Shown: positions 22,951-36,500, counted from the first letter of the stretch. The stretch is DNA of 64,000 nt from Aquilaria yunnanensis (GCA_039654915.1 CM077600.1:40284492-40348491); one strand, 5' to 3'. The notes: generated by a model not told the origin, from the sequence alone. Translations and numbers: made by a program.

Positions 22951-25900
22951 TCAAACCATTCTTGCACGCTTTGAATTAGTTTCCCTCATCCACTCAAGAC
23001 ATTCCTCCAAAGTACCAGAGGGGTGAGCAAGCTGCCATGCAAGGAGCTTTTGTTGCTGCCATGCAAACAATGAATTACAACTCTGGACAGTAATTTACAA
23101 CCAAACCCTCGGCTCAGAATATCTTACCCATTCCCTAACAAGTGGCCCTCCAGCTTTAAGCTGCAAAACATTCATAATATCCTTTCCATTTGCCAATGGC
23201 TTTAAAGCCCAGACCTTGTCAAGACCTGCATCCCAAATATATATAAACATGAAATAACTCAAACTGAATTCCAGAGTGATGCTGAACCTAAAATTTTGAA
23301 ATGGGAAGAATCAGCCTTACCTAGTCTTATAACAGTATTCTCAGCTGCCAGAAATAAATCTCTCCTCCAGTCCAGTTGAAAATGCTTGCACAAATAATCC
23401 TGAGTATCATCAACACCAGCCGGATACAGCAATGTTGATATCAACAAGGGAACCCGCCAAAAATCTTTAACTTCTCGTAGTAAAAACCCTGAACAGGTCC
23501 AATTGTTTTACAACAAATATCCTGAACTGGTGGTGAAAAACAACCTTAACCATGTACAGTGAGAATGTGCATGGTCTGATGTGTGTGTATGTGTGTGGGC
23601 ACGTGCATGTGCATGTGGACTTGGGACCAAAAGATGCATATTTCTAGCAAGTTTGTTCATGTACCTTTCTTCCCTTGTAAAACATACATAATATTAAAGA
23701 AACCTCAAGCAACACATACATACAATTAAAGAAACCAGAAGAAATGCCTTTGTTTTCTGGATAACATATTTTCTCCCAATAGTATAACTACCTGCTAGTT
23801 GTGACAAAATTATCCAAATCATACCATTGGGTGTTGGACTGATTGGCCCAGTATGTCAACAGCTAAATCAGCTTAATTTCCCTTGAAAAAGCCTACTGAT
23901 CCTGAAGTTAGGTCAGGAAATAATAGGGGAAAAAATAGAAGTTGGGAACAAGTGAGTGGAGCAAACATAGCATCCTTGTACCCAGTGCGAATCAAGCCTT
24001 AAGTGCTATATATCCAAATTTCTAGACCAGAAGTGCACCTTTTTTCTGCTCCCTTTAAGTTCAGAAACATGCAGTGTGCGTTATCAGTGCAATGCACAAG
24101 AAAGATGATCAGCAGTCTCAGGCTTCTATACAGTAAAAAACCAATATGCCACAACAATTTTCATGCTCCTCTTCTTTATTCAATCAAAGCTAAATTGACT
24201 TCTGGGTGATCCAGCCATTCACTAGACCACAGACAACACTAATCTTCCAATGTGCAGTGCACTATCTGGAAGCAAAAAGAGGAGAGTCAGATAAGGGCTT
24301 CTCACAGTTACAGTATTGCTTTTGAATAAGGGTTCAATATCACCAATTCTTTTCCTGCTCAGTAGCAATTTAAGGAAACATTTGAGTCACAGAAATGAAA
24401 CCACACACATGACCCACAAAATGCCATGATCAAAGTAGAAGTTTTAAAAAGGATTATTAAATTTAACCATATACCTGTCAGCACACGGAGTTTGGAAGAA
24501 GCAGGGACATCAACAGACTCTCCTCCCCATTCAATTTCGTTCAGTTTTACATTCTCATCAGTTGTAAGTGAAGGAATCAAGGACAAGAATTTCTCCATTG
24601 AGTTGTGGATGTTTACAACCTTCAAGCAGGAAAAAAATTCATAATTAGGCTGCAGATTCAAGATATGTTTGCACATGTTTTATGAGAATAGAACCAGGGA
24701 AAATTGGCAATACATTTGTACTTACAGTCTCAGCATCACTAGCTTTTCTCTTAAGGGAGTCCTTAAAAATGTAATTGACAACAGGAATCTGCAGAATCCC
24801 ACTATGAAGTTAACTAAATAAGCTTGAGAATAAACTAACACAATTGAAGTGAACAAGCAACAAAAAGCATTAACTGTTAGTCTGAAGATTTCAACCCAAC
24901 GCCAGGACACTAACACAAGTACACAAACTGGAGGGAAAAAATATAAACTTAGCATAACACAGAAAAGCATTACCAAACTTGACATACCACCAATTAAATT
25001 TAAGACCACTAAAGACAAGAGATAATCACGGAACATGAATGGGTACCTTCTTAGCCTTGTGGTCCTTGTATGTGGTTTTGCGAAATGGAAGAAACAAGGC
25101 AGTGTATAAGCAAATCCTTAATTGTTCTCCCTAAGTTCCAGCAGGAAAGTTGTTAAAGAATTAGTAAAACATGCAAATAAGAGTACGAACTTACACACAA
25201 TTATGCAAATGGTTGGAAAATTTGAGGTAGGGAAATGGCTACAGAAAATAGCCAGAACACTTCTGGTAATAACTCACACTGAAAGTGGAATGCCCAATTT
25301 GTTGAATAAGGTTCCAAGCAGCATTCATATAAGCACAGCAAAGCCTACACATGGAAACATTAAATTACTATCGTGTACATTTTTCAAAAACAACATTTTA
25401 TTCAGGCATGCAAGGAGACACCAACTCTTGTCTCCAAAACAAAATGCCATTGTTTAGCCTTCTACTTTTATTAAAATTTTCTACTATGCCCATGTATCCA
25501 TAAAAACGAAAAAAGGGCTACTATTAAGATCATTGAGCATACATGAATAACAGAGACCTTGTTCTACTAAAGCTAGCAGGGGACTATACCTACTGCCACA
25601 GGCTCCGATCAAGCATTATGACAAGGACGCAAGCAAGTGATCCCACAAGTTCAGATTAAGACTAATTGATTGATTGATTGATTGATATATGATCCCAATG
25701 CCAAGTGTCATGAAGTCAATACTTCTTTTTTAAGCATAAGATACCTCAGAAGGAACCATCAAAGTTCCTTCCATCAAAGGATTTAGAGCAACAAGAGTCA
25801 GTATAATCATCTCACTCTGTGCATTATCTAACTGTCAAGCGATCAACCTACAGCTCCATGAAGGAAGTTTTTGAGCGAAATGGCCTGAATGCAATGGGGA

Positions 25901-28900
25901 TCAGCTAAGTCCAGGAACGCAAAATTCATGCATGATCTATTATCAAATCAACAGGGGAGAAAAAAAGAGCCATTTCTGTGATTTATCCTGACATTTTTTC
26001 CCTTTTTCATCTGTGTGCATCGGGGTGGTAGTTTTGGATGAAACAGAACAGCAAGATTTCTTTTGTTTTTTTGTTTTTTGTTTTTTTTGAGATAATAAAT
26101 AAGGTATAATTAGCGACAAAAAAAGGCCATCAAAAGAACTCAAGACACACTGTAACAATCTGAGCTACTTCAGCAACTACCAAATCAAAATCACAGACCA
26201 ACTTAACTGATATGAATACTTAACTGGGTCTACAAGGCATAGTCTATGATTGAAGCTACAAATCACAATAATACTTAACTGGGTCTCCAAGGAGTTACCT
26301 GTCGCATTCTTCTGATACTGTAGGTTCAGATTCTGGAGGAATTTTGAAAACAATCCAAAATAATGACAAATCACATATGTGGGTTATTGCTTTAACAGGT
26401 TGTACACCAGATACCATGAGATCAATCTGCATAAAGCACAGCTAATGACAATAAACAACTTTTATAGTGATAAATAATCACAATAGCAATGCCTGGACTT
26501 CATCTGAGGAATCTGAAACATTGATAATATCAAAGATCACTTACTTCAGTTCCAATACGCTCTCTGCTAATTTTAGCTCCAAGAGCAGCTTTGACATCAT
26601 CATCAGAAGCAGCCTTTTTCAGTTCTTCATCCAGAATGAAACCAAACCTTGCCCCTAAGTTGGGATATACAAATCCAGTGTGCATAGTTAACAACCAGTA
26701 CCAATCCACACTGAAATATGTAATTGACAATTTGGATATCAAAAATCAAAGATTCAAGAGTTTTACAGGTCTTCTCTTTCACTGCTACATATAATGCAAG
26801 AATCAAATGTCAAAGGGATGAACACAATTAAAAGGAAAATGGACAGCTTTTGAGCCAGAAGAGAAATGTCAATTGAGCAGAAGAAGGTTATGCTGACAAG
26901 AAGTCAAGTAGATGGGAGGGCAATTACTATCCACATTTTGGAGCATTGACAAGGGTGTGCCAACGGAAAGCCCTAGCTCAACGTTTAATAGATGCCTAGA
27001 AGTTTGTAAATGGTCCAAATGCCATCCACTCATATTTAAACATGACAAAGTATTCTCACAGTGCTCCACCAAATTGATTTGTTCGTTTAAACTTTTCCAG
27101 TCAACAAGTGACTAGCATATCTTATTTTTTCTTTATTCTTGCTCTTGATGAAGATAAGTATCTCCTGCAAAACCATGATCCTCTTATATATTCTCAATCA
27201 AGAGTTTTAAGCTCTGGCATAGACACCATAAGCATTCCTCGCCATTAGTTCAAGGTCCAGTCTGTCATTTCGTACTTCTTCTTAATTCCTCAAAATGAGC
27301 GAGATTGTATGATCCACAATGAAGACAAGCACTCAAGGTTTTGAAAAGCGAAAAGCGCACTATAGCAATAAGGGTTCCAAAGCGCAAAGCGCAAAGCGCA
27401 AAGCGAAAGCAAGGGCTTTAATAAAGTAAGGCGCTCCTTTAGAGATAAATTTTAGGATATGTAACTAGCTAATTAGATACATAAAAATACCAAAATAAAC
27501 TACTAAATATGTTTAATATCTATAAAAAGACAAACACATTCATATAATGTACCAAAGTAGTAATAACAATTTATAGAAAAATAGTAAAACCAAATACTCT
27601 AAATCCCAAGTCTCAGAATACTTTTGTTTGTACTTCTAACAAAAAGTCTCTCTGCTTGCCAACTGCGTTTTGTCCTCTTCGTTTTTATTCTGCTCTTCTT
27701 CTTTGTACTCCCCGGCCCACAATTGTCTGCTTGTTTTCGTTTTTTTTTTAGTCTCTTCATTTCCTCTCTTTTTTATTCCTACTGCTCTTCGTTTCATCTC
27801 TTTTTTATCTCTCTCCCCCTCTTTAATTCTTTCAACTCACGTATTTTTCAATTCAACCCTAATTTTTTTATTTTTTTCAACCCACTGCCGCTTTCTTTAA
27901 GTGCAAGTTTAGATAAAATTATTTTATCTTTTTTAAAAAAAAAAAAAAATTACAACTTAACTAAAGCGACGCTTTGCGCCATGGCCAAAGCGTGCGCTTC
28001 GGGTGCTTAAAGCGCGCTTTTGAAAAAGGGCGTTGCTTTCATCGCGAAAAGCACTGGAGTCCTATCGCTATGCGCTTGGCGCTTTTAGTGCGCTAAAGCG
28101 CGCTTTTAATAACCCTGCAAGCACTACATAACAAAGTGACAGAAAAAAATTGTAACAACAAATATTTTAAAAGGAAACAACTGGATATCAAAACCAGGTA
28201 CCAAAGCGAATTGCCCGAAGAACCCGCAGGGGATCATCCAAAAAAGTAGCTTTAGGAGGTAATGGAGTTACTATCTTCCCTGATTTTAGATCATCAATCC
28301 CTGTGTATTATTAAAGAAAATGAATGAAGTGAACTGAGACACAAATTAAAGCATGTGCTTACTATTTGAAGAACTAAATAAAGATGCACACTGACCTCTT
28401 TTAGTAAAATCTTCAACTGAATTGGAGTTAATATTGTAGAACAGGCTAAGAAACAAGAAACAAAAACCATTATTAATGCTATAAGTTTCTCCAGCCAGTT
28501 ATGTGATGGGACAAAATGCAACACTAATTGATATAGAAGGAAGGCATAATCTACCAGCAAATATTTTAGAATGCTCAGAAAATTCCATGGAATAGACAAG
28601 CTCTAAAAATCCAACCAGCCAATTGCTGAAAGTTATAAGCAGCCAGTTTATAGAAGGCATGTAATGATTTTTTAATAAGAAATGTGTATGGTTATACTAA
28701 GTAAAGGAGCACCAAAGGAGCGAACCCTCACACGAAATAACTAGCCTTGAGGAAAGAAATTCTAAAATAGAGCACCTGTTTATGGTCAAATCCCTTCGAT
28801 ATGCATCCTCCTCCGCTGTTCCAAACTTCTGCATTAGGTGAGAGAAAACTCTTGAACTAACACACACAATTATACTTTTTCATGTGCATGCATGCTATAT

Positions 28901-31063
28901 AATAATGCGTTCATGTCTCAAATTTCAAACATGTTGTAAGGATCTCAATATAACAACTAATATTTAGATACAATTCGACAACTTGTAATGAAGTACTTCT
29001 GTTAACAAAATCTCATTCTGCTAGTTGACTTCCTTTGCAGAAACGTATGATTTTACAGCTTCACGCTTCTTTGCAAGTGAACCTCAGACAGAAAATACCA
29101 TAACTGGATGCAATGATTAACTAATTAGCTGTGTTTTAAAACCATGAAGCATATGTAAACTGTTACAAAACACCTAACTGGTTTTACAGTGCAACGGAGG
29201 TTCCTTGTAAACAAAAGTAAATGCTACAGAACATGCTATTGGTGAGAGCGGATATGTCTGTTCTCAGAAATCAACTACTCACCATGGTCGGTATGCGGCT
29301 GCTTTCACTGTATTCTTCACACCTCAAGTTAACAAAATCAATCCAAAGACCTAAAAGCCGCATTCTTGCAGTTTCCAAGTGTTTGGACTGCTCAGGGTTA
29401 CTATGAATCAATGTGAAATAAATCAGAACATCATGCACACAATATACCATTAATCTACATGTTTTATATAAGCACAAGAACATCAACAGCTTATTATGCA
29501 AGGTTATTGAACGCTAGTGTCTCATTCACTGTTCATTGGAGTCTAGGGGTGAACATTTGGTCAATTTGGTTTAAACCAAACCAAATTAGTCTGCTTGTTA
29601 GATTTCACGATTTTAGATGTCAAGAAACCGAATAGCCAAATAAGGGTTGAATTACATTTGAAGGAGCCACAAAATGAAACAAGGGGACAAACTACAAGCC
29701 TTAAAATAAAAAATGTAAAAGCACACATTTTGAGCCAGAAAAGCAAATTCTAAACACACAAGAAACAAGAAACCATGTCATCTAGATCAGGGGGAAAAAG
29801 AAAAAAGAAAAAAGAATCCATATTATATAAGCATCATGTCTGTAAATTGGCAGGATCCTATACCAGTTTGATATTTATGGGGAAAAAAATATTAATAGGT
29901 TAGGGTAATGAAGAGTTTACAGAACAATTCAGGGCCTTGTACAAATGGAGAATCAACAGAGAAAGAATATTCATAATAAAGTAAACCGAAAAATTTATTA
30001 TCTTGAAAGGAAAAAGAGAAAAGTTTAGTCGGCACTAGTCAATGAATGGGCTCTGTACCTCGAGATGACAGCAAATCCTTGGGCCTCTTCCCCTATAAAT
30101 TCCAAGTAGTTTTTGACCTTCTCACCAAACTCACTGCCCAACATACTGTCAAGCGCAATATCAATATCATAACATTCTTTTCCAAGAAGCTGCAGGCAAA
30201 TACAACCACAATAAGTTATACACAAACAGTTAAAAAAATAACGTGAGATAACTATAAACGATGGTATAGGCAAAAAGAATAGGTGGATAAGAAGTTAATT
30301 TTCCTGCATTCGCACAGTATTTCTAGAAATCCTTAGTGCAATATGAACAATACGGAGATATCAACCCTGTTCAAGCAGGCCTAAGCAGGCAAAAGAAGCA
30401 TGGAAGATGAACAAGAAGGAACCCCAAAACTAATATCCCCAGGGGAATAAAAAAAACCAGAAACCAGAGCTGATATCAAACTTTTTTTTTTTTCCAAAGA
30501 TAGGAATCGAATTACAAACATCCCACTCCACCACGTGGTACTTGAGTTTTCACAAACAAGTCCTATGCTGCTATTTCACACTTTCGGAAGGCAAGAAAAC
30601 AAATACGAACCATAGCATGTAATACGGTAACACGCATTATCAGATAATTGTCCGCTAAACTGTAAATGCTACAAAAAAAATGAAGGATAGAATTAGAAGC
30701 TGAAAGCGATTGAACAACCTTATCGCGGACCCAGCCACCGGCGACTCGGAGCTGAGTCTGGAGATTAAAGTGACGAAGAGTGCTCAAAAGCCTATCGAAA
30801 ATTTTCTTCTCCGTATCGGTCAACTCGATCTTTTCCCTAACTTGAACTACCACCGGCTCTTCTTCACAAGCAGCCGTCATTGCTCTGCAGTGAGGAATCG
30901 GCGCCGCCGAGATTCTGGCAAAAGCTAGGGCTTCTCTCGTTCGAGACGGAAGGCTTCGGAATGCGACGGTGGGGGAGCTGGTGACGAGAAGCGCCGGAGA
31001 AAAGAAGTGCAGAAGAGGCGCCTGCAGCCTTGAAGTGAAGGCGGGCTTCCAAGACAGTCTCAT
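22951..31063 (-). CDS. tRNA nucleotidyltransferase, CCA-adding enzyme (587 aa)
   Basis: Fifteen minus-strand exons join in frame: 31063-30719, 30189-30059, 29400-29283, 28828-28776, 28445-28396, 28300-28202, 26654-26545, 26426-26299, 25344-25278, 25130-25047, 24788-24726, 24619-24475, 23488-23321, 23225-23128 and 23055-22951. The enzyme adds CCA to tRNA 3' ends. Class II nucleotidyltransferase motifs are present: GGWVRDK (109-115), the metal-binding D123-I-D125 pair in DIDIAL, YRRDLTIN (208-215), DDPLRVLR (254-261, nucleotide recognition) and ISRERIGTE (294-302). A plant C-terminal helical region follows and ends in a basic tail. Residues 1-61 are Arg/Ser/Ala-rich and poor in acid, like an organellar targeting peptide. 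A second in-frame ATG (Met62, MTAACEEEP) could give a cytosolic or nuclear form. Length is close to the Arabidopsis enzyme (about 600 aa). The introns hold a hAT-type element and other repeats. Confidence 0.95.
27334..28117. mobile_element. Non-autonomous hAT-type element with 8-bp target duplication
   Basis: The 784-bp element is bounded by a perfect 8-bp direct repeat, CAAGCACT, at 27326-27333 and 28118-28125. Its ends are CAAGGTTTTGAAAAGCG on the left and, reverse-complemented, CAGGGTTATTAAAAGCG on the right. Subterminal regions are packed with AAAGCGC-type motifs in both orientations. An 8-bp duplication, a CAGGGTT-like end and repeated subterminal motifs fit the hAT superfamily. The interior is AT-rich and without transposase. 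It lies in the CCA-gene intron between exons 6 and 7 (26655-28201), away from the splice sites. Confidence 0.88.
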
Positions 31064-31428
31064 TGTTTCCTTCCGGCTTTAAAAGGGATCAGAAGGCGAC
31101 GGTTATTGAGAGGTGGCCTAGCTTGGATCCGTAACGCTGTCTAGTCCGACCCGGATTGGAATTGGGCCGGATGCAAATGACTTAGCTTGGATCCCACGAC
31201 GTCTAATAACTTGGGCTCGATCACGGGTAGCCCAAATATATTCTGAACCCAATTTTAATTTTTCTTGTGAAGGTAATTTATCTTAACGTAGAAGACTAGT
31301 GATATCGTGATTTTCCATTTGAGCAGATTGGAGAGTTCGATAAAGAACTAGCAAGTCTGTGATTATTTAGAATAGTAGTAAAAAATTGGAGCTGTATCTG
31401 TCTCATCTTCTGAAGGCAGACTATCATC

Positions 31429-31763
31429 CAGTTCATTTTAACTCAAGTTAATTGATTTCAAAATAACTTATTTTTTATTCTTAAATTTTTTTTACAAGAA
31501 ACTAATTTTAATTAAAATTTAATATTATATAGCTACAATAATACATTGAAAATACAATTTTTATAATCTTACTAAATTTTTATGAATTTTTCTAATTTAA
31601 GACATTTAAAAGAAAAAATCATAAAACTTTAAAAATATCATGCAAATTTAATTTCAAATATATTATTGCATCTATATAATATTGGCTTTCAAATAAAATT
31701 AGTTTCAAGCAAAAAAAATATATAAATAAAAATAAGTTATTTAACTTAAGTTAAAACAAATTG
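31429..31763. mobile_element. Foldback MITE family A, copy 1 (335 bp)
   Basis: Ends read CAGTTCATTTTAACT on the left and, reverse-complemented, CAATTTGTTTTAACTTAAGT on the right. Nearly the whole element is self-complementary: AAACTAATTTTAATT, ATAGCTACAATAAT and TTTTTATGAATTTTTC each have an inverted partner. No coding capacity. It is related over its full length to the copies at 32012, 45272 and 59306. Confidence 0.85.
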
Positions 31764-32011
31764 ACTCTATTTGTGCCATGAATTTAAAACCCTTGGTCAA
31801 ACTAATTGTTGGTGAAATTCCATGTAATTAAGTTCAGCCAAATCAATCTGAAAGTTTTTTTTTTTTGGGTATGCAACATTTTTGAAATATTCATTTTCTG
31901 TGTTTTATGACTCACATATGTGTCTACTCTCCCCTCAGTCACACTAGTCTATACTAAAAAAATTAATCTGCCATTTAGGGGGGAAAATAGATAAACTTGG
32001 GTGTTAACGTC

Positions 32012-32344
32012 CAATTCGTTTTAATTTAAGTTAATTGACTATAAAGTGTCTTATTTTTATTCTTACATCTTTTTTATCTAGGATTAATTTTAATTAAAAA
32101 ATCAATATTATGTAGTTGCAATAATCCATTGAAAATACATTTTTTGCAATCTTACAAAATTTTTATGAATTTTTCTAGTTTAAGGTATTAAAAATAAAAA
32201 TTTATAAAAATTTAACAATATTATGAAAAAAAAATTCAAATGGATTATTGCATTTACATAATATTGGCTTTTAAATGAAATTGGTTTCAGGTAAAAAAAT
32301 GTAAAAGTAAAAATAAATAAGTTAACTTAAGTTAAAACAAATTG
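32012..32344. mobile_element. Foldback MITE family A, copy 2 (333 bp)
   Basis: Left end CAATTCGTTTTAATTTAAGT, right end (reverse complement) CAATTTGTTTTAACTTAAGT. It shares with the other copies ATTTTTATGAATTTTTCTAG at the centre and GTAGTTGCAATAATC, with inverted partner GATTATTGCATTTAC. It lies only about 250 bp from copy 1 in the same spacer. Confidence 0.85.
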
Positions 32345-32386
32345 ACTTTTATTCAATCTCATAATCTTTAATAACACATCATTTGA

Positions 32387-32558
32387 GACTCCGTTGGGCA
32401 ACATTTTCTTTTTAATTAATGTTAAAGCGTTGAATAATTTATTAATGATAGAAATCAAACTGCTTAAGTTAAAAGCTAAAAGTTATATACTTTAGATGGT
32501 TTTTTTTTTTTTAAAAAAAACTTGAATACTAATCGCTAATAATAATACCAAACGAGGC
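32387..32558. mobile_element. Small MITE, family B, copy 1 (diverged, about 172 bp)
   Basis: Ends GACTCCGTTGGGCA and (reverse complement) GCCTCGTTTGGTATT, flanked by TTGA on both sides. The middle (AAGCTAAAAGTTA, then CTAATCGCTAATAA) matches the better preserved copy at 44526. Confidence 0.55.
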
Positions 32559-32767
32559 TTGAGTCATCTCACTCCCACCAATCACATGCTAAGTACGGAA
32601 TAGGCAATGTAACAGTTAGCTTGGCTTTCCTTGGTATATGCATAAACCAAACGTTATGTTACAACTGCTAGCAAAGCCGTTTAAGAAACTACCTGCTCAT
32701 GCTTTATAGACGCACAGCACAAAATTTGAGCATACCATCAATTCAAGAGCTTTCGGGATCAGGAAAT

Positions 32768-33263
32768 ATGGCTAATATTGAGAGAGGAAGAAAGAAAAAC
32801 AAGGGTTCACTTGAACACAAGGTTCTCTCAATTCAAGAGAAGCAAGAAATCAGTGACAAGGAAGGAGAGGTTCTTACAAAAGACATTGAAGATCTTAGGA
32901 AATGGGTACGTCATTGTTTCCTAACCTGGTCATTCCATCCTTTGATTTGCCCTAACTCATACAACCCAAATTAGCTTTCGAGTACTCCCATATTTTGTCT
33001 CTTTTTTTTATTCCTTCTTCTTTTTTCGGATGCAGATCAACGTGATCGATGCCATGACTGACGAAGAACTGAAAGAGTACCTTAAAAACAGACCCGACAA
33101 GTCAAGGACTGAGAAGATTCAAAGCGACATGCATCAACCAAAGGCAGTAGTGGAGCCCAGGTGTCTGGCTCATGCAGGCCCAAACGCTTCTGTCTCAGAG
33201 CTCCATAAAAGCCACGACAAGGTCAAGGGTGAATGCCCTACAACGCAGGTCGGCCACCCCTAA
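32768..33263 (+). CDS. Small charged protein of unknown function (about 121 aa)
   Basis: Exons 32768-32905 and 33036-33263 join in phase 0 across a clean GT-AG intron. I chose the ATG at 32768 (MANIERGRKK) because its context ATGGCT is typical of plant starts. An in-frame ATG at 32699 would add 23 residues. The product is hydrophilic and Lys/Glu-rich: an N-terminal basic patch, then DIEDLRKWINVIDAMTDEEL and KEYLKNRPDK, which reads as a short amphipathic helical module, then a low-complexity tail. There is no signal peptide, membrane span or known motif. I do not recognise the family. The DAMTDEELKEYLKNRP block looks like a constrained domain, and conserved phase across the intron supports a real gene. 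A possible GT donor after position 33248 means a further exon cannot be excluded. It converges on the FUT13-like gene. Confidence 0.62.
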
Positions 33264-33549
33264 AACAGCATGATATAGGAGGCATTGTGATTTCATCGCA
33301 TTGGCAATGGCAACCAGCTTGTACCTTCAGTCAGGCAGAATATGATGAAGAAATGGACAATAAGAAACAGATCAACTATATCCGTTGTATTCCATCCAGT
33401 CCTCCCTTTTTGTACATGTTATCTATTTCCTAAAACAATTACATTTTTTTTTCTTTACCCAACACTCAGTCTAGCCAATTCCCAAACGAAAGTCAGTAAC
33501 CTTTATGGTTCCTGTGATCACACAGAAATGGACTCAAAACAAAGAGCTA

Positions 33550-36500
33550 TTAAGCTCCAGCACTTCTCCCCCCTTTTCTACTAACTGCTTCACACAACCT
33601 GCAGGGCAAGGTGTCTAGACTTACTGCACGGCTCTTCCAATAGTTACCCAGTACACCACATCTTCTCCATGCATGGTATTCAGAGTACGCAACTGGGTCA
33701 TTGGCAAGCATTTTCACATAAGAAGCCAACTCCTCCATGGAGCTAAACTTACTCCCATCTATGATGGAATGCGGTGGGACAAAATCCAGAACATTGGGGG
33801 CGCCAAAATAGATTGGAATAGCCCCGGAGTCCAGAGCATAAAATAGCTTCTCTGTTACGTAGCTCTCTGTCATAGTATTCTCGATAGCAAGGACAAACTT
33901 GTAATGAGACATAGCACAGTGTAGGTGGTCCCACCACTTTGGGATCATGCTTGCATCATTAGCACACTCAGGATACATGGAAAGAGCCATATCCTTTCCA
34001 CTGACATTGTTCAGGCACTTTCCAAATGAATGGTGAGGCAGCAACTTGAGGAGGCTCCTAGCAAGCTTGTTTCTTTGAGGAAGGCAACGTGATGAAGACC
34101 AATAAACAAGTATATCCTTCAAATACATTTACAGAGAGAGAACTCAGATCTCATACAAGCAGCAATAGCAAACTGTTTCAGAGGAAGAAAACATTTTCTG
34201 CCAATGAAGAACAGAAAATTCTTAAGGCAATAACTTACATTGTTTTTTGAAGAAGAGACATAATAATTTCGACTGTTGTGAAAAAGAGAACCGGCATAGG
34301 TTGATTGAACATCATCTTTAGCATGGTAGCTGATAAATATATCATCCAGACCAGACCTTCTTCTTCCAGCCTCCAGATCCATGTATACTCGAAGGGGGTC
34401 TCCCTTGCGCCTCTAATGAACAAAAAGGAATAACATGTAATCATAGTGTTCAAGGCTAGAGAATACAAACAAATGAATCAAGTGTGCAAAAAAAACTAGA
34501 ACTTGAGTGACGAAAGGCAGTAGAGACCAATACAGAAAAGATGCAAGATCACCACCAATACAGCAGCTTCTACTGATGCTTTCTTATCTCAGAAAAAAAC
34601 ATAGGTCAGGTAGGGAAAGGAGGTTAACATTTTGGATCAGGGCAATATGCCCTTCTTCCTTTGTACGCAAGAAATACTGACCGTAGCAACTTTAAAGAGA
34701 CAAATATGTCAAGATACTCCTATAATATGAACAGGAGAGCACTTTATAGAATTTACCCCTAGAATTAGAATTATGGCTATTCTATTTTTACTTAGAAAGC
34801 CTGTTAGTTGCAGTAACTATTTGAATGTTAGACACTGTTAATTGCAACCCTTCAAAAGAAAAAAACAAGCACAATACAGTAGGCACTTAGCAGACCTAAT
34901 TTGAACTCTAGAAAGAAAAAAAAAAGCGATGTGCACCCAAGTGCTACGGGAGCAAAACTCCTAAAACACTTCATGACCATGCACTATCATTTGCCCAAGG
35001 AAGAATAGAATACCTTTCTTGTCTCTTATTATCACTATAATGACCAATGTTCTATTAGTTGGAGGTCATATTTACCTTGCAAACAAGGTCATCTGTCAAG
35101 AGTAAATACAAACATCATAATTGGGAAACCGGGAATCGTAGGAAGTAAAAAGGAACCCCACATCATTTTCCTATTTTCATTTTGTTGGGAACTATTATGT
35201 TTAAAACGTGCAATGAACTCATAAAGACTAAAATCGACACAAGAAGAATTAGATGAAATAGAAATACGACTGCCAAACCATCATGTTAATGTCTTATCAA
35301 AATCAAATGAGCTATTTCTGGCTATAACTTTTAACTCTTTAACAGTTTCAATGTTATGGTTCATTAAACCAAAAAGGACAACAAGCTTTTTATAACTAGA
35401 TAAAGAAGTCAGCCTAATGTACAGTCCAGCTTTCTCTCATCATATGCCTGGAGTACACTAATAAACATTGTCACATATGCTTAAACGGTCATTATCTTAT
35501 CCCCAAGAAACAAAACATTAGTTACATAGACACTACATGGCACGCAGATCATACAGTGAACTGCAGTAAAGTCAAGCAAATATACATTTGTGGTATCTTA
35601 TTTCTGCCAAAAAAAAAAAAAGAGAAAATCTTGAGATATTTCGTGTTATGGACTAAGAACATTGTAAATGAGCCTTTTTATGCTGGCGTTCATTGATATC
35701 TGAATCACAGTTTTAATGATTCTAGCTCCTCATTATCACGACTCAAAAAATAGCCAACATGGCAGCATCTGCCTCATGAAAATTGTATGTCAGCCAAGAC
35801 GGGTAGAGGAAACAAGTTCTTTCCCACCTTATGATTTGCCATTTTCTGCTACTGTTCCATTAAAACCTTCCAAATTTGATAAATTTTCGTATCCTGAGAT
35901 AGTATCATCTCACGAAGATAAAAAGAAAGTCTACAACAACCTTGAAAATGCATAACAGCAGAAGCAATCTGAAACTAGTCACATACTACTACTGAATCGC
36001 ATTTTGACTGAGGTTATAAAAGATAAAGCCTCTTTTTGTTGTTGTGCTACCATAAAATGATTAGGCAATATTCCAGGTGTCTTCATTGCTGAGAGAATTT
36101 TCACTTGAACAGAGAAGATCACAATACTAAGAGCAGATCACCTACACAGGCAAAAAAAAAACTAATTGAAATGAATATATAACTGAAAAAGGACCACGAA
36201 TAGCAAGATTACCATGGGCGGAGGCGTGGTCGTCTCGAACAACAAAGCATCGGGTTTATCCGCAAGGACAGGAGATTTTGTCCACAAACAGCTTAACCCG
36301 CATCGGCAAGAATACAAATTATCCAGATTATCGGGAATCCAAGTCCATCCTTTGACCAGGACGCTAACGTGGTCCATTTTGAAGTCATTGCAGCTAGACT
36401 CGTCTCCGATTTCTTGCAAAGAAGCAGACCCATTAGAGCCAATTCGAATCAAACCCTTGTGGCTTTCCCTAAACCGAACACAGCCCACTCTAGAGTCCCA

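Larger units (their letters stand above)
31064..32767. other. CCA-gene upstream region with clustered MITEs
   Basis: This head-to-head spacer lies between the CCA gene (-) and the small + strand gene. A TTTAAAA motif just upstream of the CCA start (near 31078 on the minus strand) could be a core promoter element. Most of the rest is occupied by the three MITE copies listed separately. Confidence 0.6.

Noticed and set aside
27624..28010. Phe/Ser-rich 128-codon open frame
   Set aside because: It lies wholly inside the pyrimidine-rich part of the hAT-type element and its residues reflect T/C-rich composition.
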